A DNA stretch of 5,215 nucleotides from an uncultured bacterium (GTDB lineage: Bacteria > Bacillota > Clostridia > Lachnospirales > Lachnospiraceae), in assembly GCA_905214855.1 (NCBI GenBank), contig CAJMNU010000114.1, positions 1 through 5,215 on the forward strand, written 5' to 3'. The notes under the pieces are model-generated. The model saw nothing but the letters and a program-made list of their open reading frames with translations, made no database searches and had not been told where the DNA came from. Made by a program: the position numbers and the translations under genes. Positions 1 through 5,215 of this stretch are shown here, piece by piece (position 1 is the first letter of the stretch; each line of letters starts with the position of its first letter).

Positions 1-1136
1 CAGGAATGTTCTCCTATATATTCATAAACCTTAACGCCAGTTTTGTAAATACGTTTTTTCTGATTTAGATAGTCTGTACAGCCCCAGGGGTTTGCTCCGC
101 TGGCAACATCATTTGTGATGATCTCAATATCTGTACCATTTTGTGTCAGACGGAAGATATCACGATACATTTCAGAGCCGCAGATAATATATGGTGTGTA
201 GATCGTGACCTCATCTGCATGATCCATGAGAGAAGAAATAGCATACCACATCCAAGGTTCTTTGTTATTGCTTCCAATAGGATTAGAGAGGAGAGAGATC
301 TTGTTGGTTTCAAAAGTAAGAGATTCCCAATCCCAGTCCTGATAAGCGGTAGGATATTGTTGTGTGAGCTGTTTGTATCGTTCTCTCAGGGACGTCTCAA
401 TGTTTAGATGTTTCTCTTTTTTATTTTTGCAGAGGAAAGAGTGGCTGTCAGAACTTTCCCAGACATGTTTAAAATAATCTGTTAGCTGATGGATAGAAGC
501 ATTTGGGTCTGGTTGGGTTTCCAGCACAAACAGTTCTCGGTCAATATTTTTAGAGGAAGAATAATCTCCAAGGAAGAGATTCATCGTATTTCTGCCACCT
601 AAAAGATACATACTTTGATCAATAATTAAATATTTGTCATGAAGACGTGCCTGCATATCCCACGGTTTGAGAAAATTAATCGGATTATAGATTTTGACCT
701 CAATATTTTCATGGGAAGTCAGTATCTCAAACCAGTCATTTCTCTGAACATCCATAATACCACTAAACCCGTCTATGATGACGCGAACTTTAACTCCACG
801 CTCTGCTGCATGGAATAGGGCAGCCATAATATCAGTTCCGGCATCATCCTGATTGAAGTCAAAAGTAGACAGGATGATGCTTTCCTGAGCTTTGTCGATC
901 ATGCTGAGGCGATACAAAAGGGCATTGGAATTGTCATTGATATAGGCTGCACGTTCTTTCCCAACGGAGTCTGCTGAGAAGGCACGCTTGGAAAATGTTT
1001 CAATAAAGTCCTCTGATACTTTTTTGTGAGCAACATAGGGAAGTGTAAGCGCCATGATATAGAGGATAAGCAAGAGGATCAGACAGCGTTTTAGAGTAAA
1101 AAAACGCAGAAGCGCAGAAAATGAAGTGTGATGCAT
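1..1136 (-). CDS. Phospholipase D / cardiolipin synthase-like protein, membrane-anchored (C-terminus off window)
   Basis: The reading frame is open from the ATG at 1136 to the left edge, giving 378 codons with no stop. Residues about 18-36 (CLILLLILYIMALTLPYVA) form one hydrophobic segment after a basic start, so the protein is probably anchored in the cytoplasmic membrane. The first PLD motif is complete: H166-D-K168-x4-D173 followed six residues later by G180-G-R-N183, the HxK(x)4D(x)6GGxN form of the PLD superfamily. Around it are PLD-like strands such as ESIILSTFDF and GVKVRVIIDG. A second PLD repeat begins near TIYTPYIICGSEMY and is cut at YIGEHS, just where the second HKD motif would be expected. 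The order resembles ClsC-type cardiolipin synthases, which move phosphatidyl groups between phospholipids. Other PLD-family phosphodiesterases remain possible, so I give no symbol. The start is supported by AAAGGA eight bases upstream and by an upstream promoter. The gene is divergent from its right-hand neighbour. Confidence 0.9.
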   Translation of the reverse strand, partial: MHHTSFSALLRFFTLKRCLILLLILYIMALTLPYVAHKKVSEDFIETFSKRAFSADSVGKERAAYINDNSNALLYRLSMIDKAQESIILSTFDFNQDDAGTDIMAALFHAAERGVKVRVIIDGFSGIMDVQRNDWFEILTSHENIEVKIYNPINFLKPWDMQARLHDKYLIIDQSMYLLGGRNTMNLFLGDYSSSKNIDRELFVLETQPDPNASIHQLTDYFKHVWESSDSHSFLCKNKKEKHLNIETSLRERYKQLTQQYPTAYQDWDWESLTFETNKISLLSNPIGSNNKEPWMWYAISSLMDHADEVTIYTPYIICGSEMYRDIFRLTQNGTDIEIITNDVASGANPWGCTDYLNQKKRIYKTGVKVYEYIGEHS

Positions 1137-1144
1137 GAAATCAT

Positions 1145-1150
1145 TCCTTT
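1145..1150 (-). promoter_or_regulatory. Ribosome binding site of the PLD-like gene
   Basis: Read on the minus strand this is AAAGGA, eight bases before the ATG at 1136. It fixes the start at MHHTSFSALL, directly before the membrane segment. An internal ATG at residue 28 would cut that segment in half and is unlikely to be the start. Confidence 0.7.
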
Positions 1151-1213
1151 CGTCATTAGGTAGTTATGTGAAAAATATTTCCTTTTAGAAAGTGTTTTTT
1201 GTGGATAATTATG

Positions 1214-1242
1214 ATTGTACACAACTTCCTTTGCAATGTCCA
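1214..1242 (-). promoter_or_regulatory. Sigma-A-type promoter for the PLD-like gene
   Basis: On the minus strand a -35 box TGGACA (1237-1242) is followed by a 17-base spacer and a -10 box TACAAT (1214-1219). Each box has one mismatch to the TTGACA/TATAAT consensus. Transcription would begin near 1207, leaving a leader of about 70 bases before the start codon at 1136. There is no extended -10 TG. No leader hairpin or riboswitch is evident. This is the best promoter match in the divergent region. Confidence 0.65.
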
Positions 1243-1257
1243 GTGAATCACCAGTTG

Positions 1258-1310
1258 TTTATAAGATTATCATTTTCTTTATAAGATATTTTATGAAGAT
1301 TATACATTTT
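1258..1310. repeat. Imperfect AT-rich direct repeats in the divergent intergenic region
   Basis: TTTATAAGAT occurs at 1258-1267 and again at 1278-1287. A related copy, TTTATGAAGATTATACATTTT (1290-1310 with its last base), matches the first copy and its downstream flank (TTTATAAGATTATCATTTT, 1258-1276) apart from two single-base insertions. The stretch lies between the PLD promoter and the start of the rightward gene. It could bind a regulator or bend DNA, or it could simply be AT-rich low-complexity sequence. No function can be assigned. Confidence 0.35.
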
Positions 1311-1372
1311 TAATATTATCCTATGTTACAAGTGATGCGTTTTTCTCTTTCTAATTAGCTGGTAATATGCTA

Positions 1373-1387
1373 TTCTATATTATAGAA
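1373..1387. promoter_or_regulatory. Candidate AT-rich operator upstream of the barrel-protein gene
   Basis: TTCTATA-T-TATAGAA is a perfect inverted repeat with 7-bp arms around one central base. It lies 62 bases upstream of the preferred ATG at 1450. It contains -10-like hexamers (TATATT at 1376-1381, TATTAT at 1378-1383), but no good -35 box sits 16-18 bases upstream of either. The promoter of this gene is therefore either weak or activator-dependent, or not recognised here. In AT-rich DNA such a palindrome can arise by chance. Confidence 0.3.
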
Positions 1388-1437
1388 AAAGCCAAAATAA
1401 GGCGAAGCAGTTGCTGTATCAGGGAAAGATGGCAGAA

Positions 1438-1444
1438 AGAAGGG
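1438..1444 (+). promoter_or_regulatory. Ribosome binding site deciding the ATG at 1450
   Basis: AGAAGGG followed by a 5-base spacer precedes the ATG at 1450. Two in-frame upstream starts exist. The ATG at 1429 has AGGGAAAG directly against it, which is too close. The TTG at 1411 has only AAGG (1399-1402) eight bases upstream. The 1450 start gives MGEICEDLLTKW, running straight into the first predicted helix, and is preferred. Confidence 0.5.
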
Positions 1445-1449
1445 ATACT

Positions 1450-3243
1450 ATGGGAGAAATTTGTGAAGATTTATTGACAAAGTGGTGTGATAGTCTGTTG
1501 CGTTTGCAGATTAAGGGGACAGGAGAAAAAAGGCTGGATGGTGCGATTCTATGTCCAGCATGTGGGAAGATCCATGGAAGATGTGGGGAAGTGATGTATC
1601 CATTTCTTAAAATGGCAAAATTAAAAAAAGATAAAAAATGGGTGGATGCGGCAAAGGCAGCTTTTCAATGGGAGGAATATACAGTAAGTCAGCCAGATGG
1701 TTCTCTTTTAAATGATATTGATTCTGAATGGAAAGGAATCACTGTGTTTTTTTCAATCCAACTGGCAGATTGTTTAAAATTTGGGGAAGATTTGTTGGAT
1801 GAAGAGACAAAAGTTGCGTGGAAGGACCGTTTGAGACGAGCAGCAGATTTTTTGTGTGAGTATGAAGATCTGGTGAATAACAATGTGAATTATCCTCTGG
1901 TAGAGGCACTTGCGTTGTATGAGGCATGGGAAGTTTTGGGAGAGGAGCGCTATCTGGATATAGCAAAAAAGAGGGCAGATCTTTTTGAGCATTTTATTAC
2001 AGAGGATGGGATCTTATTTGGAGAAGGTGTGCCTAAAGACAGAAAAAGTCCAAAGGGATGCTGTCCTGTGGATATTGGATATAATATTGAGGAAACATTG
2101 CCGTCTCTGGTCTTATATGGTCAGCTAAGTGGGGATGAGAAGATACAGAAACTGGCAGAAAAAGGAATGTGCAGACATTTAGATTTTATGTTGGATAATG
2201 GCATGTGGGATAATAGCTTTGGGACAAGAAATTATAAGTGGACTTGTTGGGGAAGCCGTACTTCAGATGGATGTGGATTTGGATATTTGCTTTTGGCATC
2301 TAAGTATCCAAAGTTTGCAGAGGCTGCCTTAAAGAATCTGAAGTATTTAGCGAAATGCACAGAGGATGGTCTGCTTGCAGGAGGACCGCATTATAAACAA
2401 GCAGGACAGCCGATCTGTGTCCATCATACCTTTACTCATGCAAAGATGCTGGCATGGATTTTAGATTGGAAACTAGAAGGACTTTTAAATCAGGCAGAAG
2501 AGAAGACAAGAGAAGAAAAAATAGAAAAAGAGACGCGTTTTTATCCAGATTTGGCTGTATGGTCTGTGAAAATGCCGGATTATCGGGCAACAGTTATCGG
2601 ATATGACTGGGAATATGTATCTGCTGGACATGTTACAGGTGGTACTTTATCATTGTTGTGGCACAGAAAAGCAGGTTTGCTGCTCTGTGCCGGTCCGCGT
2701 GCATATGTGTTGAAAGAACCTAATAATATGCAGATCCCATATCAGGTACATCATGAATGTCTGGCGCTTAGGATTGAGGCTGATGTGAATGGAGAAATTT
2801 ACAGTAGTATGTCTGAAGATCAGGCAGAGATCCAATCTATGGAAAACCAGATAAAGGTGCGTGGAAAATTAAAAAATATGGATAATAAAGAGCCAGAGGG
2901 ACACTCTATTGCATATTGTATGACATATTATTTTGAGGAAGATGGTGTGATATGTGAGGCAGAGTTTGAGGAAGGCAAACTGATCTGTCCAGTGATCAGC
3001 TGTTCTAAAGAATCTATTTTAAAAAAGCCGGATGCAAGTGGAATTATGATCCATAAGATATCAGAAGATGGACAGGAAAAGCTCACAACAGATATTGAAA
3101 TTCAGGGAGACTGGGAAATGCCATATGAAGAGGAGAGGATTTTCTTCCTTACACCAGGTCTTCAGGCACTCAGATTGGATGTGAAACCAGTGGAGCATAA
3201 GGTGCAGATTGCATTTCGTGTTACAGAAAGTTGTTATATCTAA
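1450..3243 (+). CDS. Predicted alpha/alpha-barrel glycan-active enzyme of unassigned family
   Basis: This encodes a 597-residue protein from the ATG at 1450 (610 if the TTG at 1411 is used). No signal peptide or membrane segment is visible, so it is probably cytoplasmic. Residues 1 to about 345 are rich in helix-pair patterns such as YPFLKMAKLKKDKKWVDAAK and EALALYEAWEVLGEERYLDI, as in (alpha/alpha)6-barrel hydrolases and lyases. A charged linker follows (about 349-363), then a beta-rich C-terminal half. Blocks that look conserved are C35-P-A-C38-x3-H42-x2-C45, PVDIGYNIEE (206-215), CWGSRTSDGC (266-275), CVHHTFTH (323-330) and YRATVIGYDWEY (378-389). The fold and motif style suggest a glycoside hydrolase or polysaccharide-lyase-like enzyme. 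This is inference from pattern; I cannot name the family, reaction or substrate. The GH78 rhamnosidase, convergent on its right, fits a glycoside-degradation role. The gene appears monocistronic, ending 43 bases before a strong hairpin. Confidence 0.85.
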   Translation: MGEICEDLLTKWCDSLLRLQIKGTGEKRLDGAILCPACGKIHGRCGEVMYPFLKMAKLKKDKKWVDAAKAAFQWEEYTVSQPDGSLLNDIDSEWKGITVFFSIQLADCLKFGEDLLDEETKVAWKDRLRRAADFLCEYEDLVNNNVNYPLVEALALYEAWEVLGEERYLDIAKKRADLFEHFITEDGILFGEGVPKDRKSPKGCCPVDIGYNIEETLPSLVLYGQLSGDEKIQKLAEKGMCRHLDFMLDNGMWDNSFGTRNYKWTCWGSRTSDGCGFGYLLLASKYPKFAEAALKNLKYLAKCTEDGLLAGGPHYKQAGQPICVHHTFTHAKMLAWILDWKLEGLLNQAEEKTREEKIEKETRFYPDLAVWSVKMPDYRATVIGYDWEYVSAGHVTGGTLSLLWHRKAGLLLCAGPRAYVLKEPNNMQIPYQVHHECLALRIEADVNGEIYSSMSEDQAEIQSMENQIKVRGKLKNMDNKEPEGHSIAYCMTYYFEEDGVICEAEFEEGKLICPVISCSKESILKKPDASGIMIHKISEDGQEKLTTDIEIQGDWEMPYEEERIFFLTPGLQALRLDVKPVEHKVQIAFRVTESCYI

Positions 3244-3286
3244 CTAAAGGTGGAAAAAGAATTTTAGAAAATTATGACAATGGGGG

Positions 3287-3330
3287 AAAGAGTTCCGTAA
3301 AGATTGATATATGTTACGGAACTCTTTCTT
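3287..3330. terminator. Perfect 14-bp terminator hairpin between convergent genes
   Basis: AAAGAGTTCCGTAA (3287-3300) pairs perfectly with TTACGGAACTCTTT (3314-3327) across a 13-base loop. It lies 43 bases after the stop of the rightward gene. On the plus strand the stem runs into a T-rich tail (CTCTTTCTTAAT), as in an intrinsic terminator, though the U tract is short. On the minus strand the stem is followed by CCCCC, so termination of the rhamnosidase transcript is less certain. Its position between two facing genes suggests that it serves both. Confidence 0.75.
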
Positions 3331-3345
3331 AATGAAGAAAGGTGT

Positions 3346-3420
3346 TTATGCTGTAACAGCTTTGTTATGAAAATGCTTTTTTGCTAATCGTTCCAGTAGC
3401 CACTTTTTATATGGAAAATA
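3346..3420 (-). other. 24-codon in-frame open stretch behind the rhamnosidase stop
   Basis: Directly after the TAA at 3421-3423 the same frame stays open for 24 codons and ends at a second TAA (3346-3348), 18 bases before the terminator stem. The stretch would encode YFPYK, then KWLLERLAKKHFHNK, then AVTA, a basic, amphipathic, tail-like peptide. It has no start codon or ribosome binding site of its own. It may be a former C-terminal extension, a fragment of a lost neighbour, or chance: a 24-codon open run is not rare. The rhamnosidase already ends at a normal-looking C-terminus. Confidence 0.25.
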
Positions 3421-5215
3421 TTAGGAGCGGATAGGGCTGTAATAATAATAAGTTCCAGGTTTTACAGTGTGGGAGACTCCATCAATGATAATCTCTGCGT
3501 CTACTGGAGTGGTGATTTCATAGCGCCAAACAGTATCGTGTTGTTTCCACTTAGATACAATCTCTCCATGGCGAGTATCCAATCTTGCTGTTAACCAGTC
3601 AAGGCGGATATCAGGAGTGGGAGCGATCCTTACTTTTGCATAACCCGGAGCTTCTTCAAGTGGAGTGATGCCAGCGGCGACGCCATACACCCAATCGGCA
3701 ACTGAGCCATATGCATAGTGATTATAAGAGTTCATATCACTGCTCCAGAAATCTCCATTTTCCATGATGCCATCCCAATGTTCCCATATAGTAGTCGCCC
3801 CTTTGGTGACAGGATATAACCAAGACGGATATTGACGGCGAAGAAGCAGTGAGTATGCCAGTTCGCTGTATCCGTATTGACTCAGTACATGAAGAAGGTA
3901 TGGGGTTCCCACAAAGCCGGTCTGGAGCTTAGTTCCGCAGGAGAGTATCATTTGGGCAAGTTGGTCAGCGGCAGCCTGACAGTCAGGAGCAAGATGAAAA
4001 TGTGCAGCAAGGATACACTCTGTCTGGGTTTCATATCTAGGATACGTTTTTTGAAATGTTGTTACAATGTTTTTGTATAATTCTTTATAAGAGGACATAT
4101 CTTTTTGCAGGACAGTTCCGGCTTTGATGAGTAAAGAAGTAGAATGTGCATAAAAGGCAGAAGCAATAAAATCTTCTCTGCTGGAACCTTTGTAGCTTCC
4201 TGAGGGAGCATCCAGTCCAAGCCAGTCTCCATAATGTTCTCCGCCAGTCCAGAGGTAAGGGGTTGTGGTCGTATGGGTGATAAAATCAACCCATTTTTTC
4301 ATACATACAAATTGCTGCTGTAGAATCTTGGGATTTCCATATGCAAGATAGACTTCCCAAGGACAGATCGTAGCTGCGTCTCCCCATGCTGCACTTACAG
4401 TGGTGTTTTGTAAAAGATCAGGGATGACAGCTCCAATACAGCCATTCTCTTTTTGGTCTATAGCCATATCAGCCAGCCACTTTGTAAAAAAGGTTTCTGC
4501 ATCATAGTTTAGACATGCTGTGCGGACGAATACCTGAGCATCTCCAGTCCATCCTAACCGTTCATCTCTTTGAGGGCAATCGGTAGGAACATCCAGAAAA
4601 TTACCTTTTTGTCCCCAAATAATATTGTCAAACAAACGATTGAGAAGTGGATCAGAGCAACTGAGCCAGCCAGTGCGTTTCATATCAGAATGGACAGCGA
4701 TGGCTGTGAAATTTTCTAAGGATGCATTCTGGATACCACCCGGAAACTGATTTACACGAATGTAGCGGAAACCAAAGAAAGTAAGATGGGGTTTATAGGT
4801 CTGCCATCCATCTTGACAGGTGTAGTGGTACAATGCTTTTGCACCACGATAATTTTCAGTATAAAAATTGCCTTCTGAATCCATGACTTCAGCATGAGAA
4901 AGACTGACTGTATCCCCTGAATGGGCTTTTAGGGAGATTTCCACATATCCGGTGATATTTTGACCAAAATCTATTACGACTTCACCTTTAGGAGTTGTGA
5001 AGAGGTTTGCGGCAGCAATACGTTCTTGCTCTTTTACCAATTCGCCCTGTTGTGGGATCAAGATACCAAAAGGACCATCAAAGCAAATGGCAGGAGTGGA
5101 TTGAATGGTATAATTTTTGGAGGCATCATAAATTTCGCCATCGTATATTTCTGAAAAACGGACATTACTTTCAGATACATTCCAAGAGTCGTCGGTTTTT
5201 ACTATCAGGGAAGAG
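3421..5215 (-). CDS. GH78 alpha-L-rhamnosidase (N-terminus off window)
   Basis: This enzyme releases terminal alpha-L-rhamnose from glycosides or pectic side chains. The frame is open to the right edge, so 597 C-terminal residues are visible; family members are usually about 850-950 residues. Numbering from the first visible codon, the end of the N-terminal beta domain holds RFSEIYDGEIYDA. The concanavalin-like domain has DFGQN (82-86) and GFRY (148-151). The helical-barrel domain has D212-CPQRD-E218-RLGWTG-D225, plus GDW with D330 and WEHW with E478. By analogy with solved GH78 enzymes, E218 is the general acid, E478 the likely base, and D212 and D225 shape the site; all are present. The C-terminal beta domain runs from about 531 to the end. 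The TTG at 5061 is an internal leucine, not the start: the upstream residues are typical of the family. The export signal, if any, lies outside the window. It converges on the barrel-protein gene and may share its terminator. Confidence 0.96.
   Translation of the reverse strand, partial: SSLIVKTDDSWNVSESNVRFSEIYDGEIYDASKNYTIQSTPAICFDGPFGILIPQQGELVKEQERIAAANLFTTPKGEVVIDFGQNITGYVEISLKAHSGDTVSLSHAEVMDSEGNFYTENYRGAKALYHYTCQDGWQTYKPHLTFFGFRYIRVNQFPGGIQNASLENFTAIAVHSDMKRTGWLSCSDPLLNRLFDNIIWGQKGNFLDVPTDCPQRDERLGWTGDAQVFVRTACLNYDAETFFTKWLADMAIDQKENGCIGAVIPDLLQNTTVSAAWGDAATICPWEVYLAYGNPKILQQQFVCMKKWVDFITHTTTTPYLWTGGEHYGDWLGLDAPSGSYKGSSREDFIASAFYAHSTSLLIKAGTVLQKDMSSYKELYKNIVTTFQKTYPRYETQTECILAAHFHLAPDCQAAADQLAQMILSCGTKLQTGFVGTPYLLHVLSQYGYSELAYSLLLRRQYPSWLYPVTKGATTIWEHWDGIMENGDFWSSDMNSYNHYAYGSVADWVYGVAAGITPLEEAPGYAKVRIAPTPDIRLDWLTARLDTRHGEIVSKWKQHDTVWRYEITTPVDAEIIIDGVSHTVKPGTYYYYSPIRS

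Noticed and set aside
141..407. 88-codon plus-strand reading frame inside the PLD gene
   Set aside because: It lies antisense to a convincing PLD coding frame, has no family motifs, and is best explained as a shadow.
1137..1449. Search for a riboswitch, small RNA or catabolite-repression (cre) site in the divergent region
   Set aside because: No long stable hairpin, no terminator-like stem and no acceptable match to the cre consensus was found by eye. Only promoter elements and short AT-rich repeats are visible.
1689..1992. Three short minus-strand frames of 64-75 codons within the barrel gene
   Set aside because: They overlap each other and the well-supported plus-strand gene, and they read as low-complexity antisense translations with no ribosome binding sites of note.
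2650..2835. 61-codon minus-strand frame within the barrel gene
   Set aside because: It is antisense to the C-terminal half of a well-supported gene and shows no protein-like motif.
3273..3300. Eight-codon ATG frame leading into the terminator stem
   Set aside because: It is too short, and the nearest Shine-Dalgarno-like sequence (AAAGGTGG) is too far upstream. It looks incidental rather than an attenuator.
3332..3370. Twelve-codon plus-strand frame MKKGVYAVTALL just after the terminator
   Set aside because: It resembles the start of a signal peptide but stops at once, has no ribosome binding site, and begins just past the terminator hairpin.
5059..5061. Possible start codon of the rhamnosidase at position 5061
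   Set aside because: The codon is TTG and the frame stays open for 51 more codons to the window edge. These encode typical GH78 sequence (RFSEIYDGEIYDA), so the gene is cut by the window and this is an internal leucine.
4960..5154. 64-codon plus-strand frame opposite the rhamnosidase
   Set aside because: It is antisense to conserved GH78 N-terminal sequence and has no independent support.

Overview
The window looks like chromosomal DNA from a low-to-moderate GC Gram-positive gut anaerobe, most likely a Lachnospiraceae-type Clostridia member. This is inferred from the AT-rich intergenic DNA, the GA-rich ribosome binding sites, sigma-A-type promoter spacing, an N-terminally anchored cardiolipin-synthase-like PLD protein without a Gram-negative export signal, and an alpha-L-rhamnosidase with no signal visible in the part seen. 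No rRNA, tRNA, CRISPR array, insertion sequence or phage gene was seen.

Layout. (1) Positions 1-1136, minus strand: the N-terminal 378 codons of a membrane-anchored phospholipase D / cardiolipin-synthase-like protein with one complete HKD motif. The gene runs off the left edge. (2) Positions 1137-1449: a divergent, AT-rich intergenic region with a good sigma-A promoter for the PLD gene (TGGACA-17-TACAAT). It also holds short repeats and a 15-bp AT-rich palindrome on the side of the rightward gene. (3) Positions 1450-3243, plus strand: a 597-residue, probably cytoplasmic protein with a helical (probably alpha/alpha-barrel) N-terminal half and a beta-rich C-terminal half. It looks like a glycan-active enzyme of a poorly described family, and I cannot assign its reaction. 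(4) Positions 3244-3420: a convergent intergenic region with a perfect 14-bp terminator hairpin. (5) Positions 3421-5215, minus strand: the C-terminal 597 residues of a GH78 alpha-L-rhamnosidase with all expected acidic catalytic residues. Its N-terminus lies beyond the right edge.

How they fit together. The helical-barrel protein and the rhamnosidase face each other and end on either side of a shared terminator, so they are not one operon. Two carbohydrate-type enzymes side by side suggest a small locus for taking apart a rhamnose-containing plant or host glycoside, which is inference. The PLD gene is transcribed away from this pair and probably has an unrelated role in membrane phospholipid synthesis.

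The points most worth a second look are the unassigned barrel protein with its CPxC-x3-H-x2-C cluster, and a 24-codon in-frame open stretch directly behind the rhamnosidase stop codon. Nothing in the window amounts to a clearly new multi-gene system.
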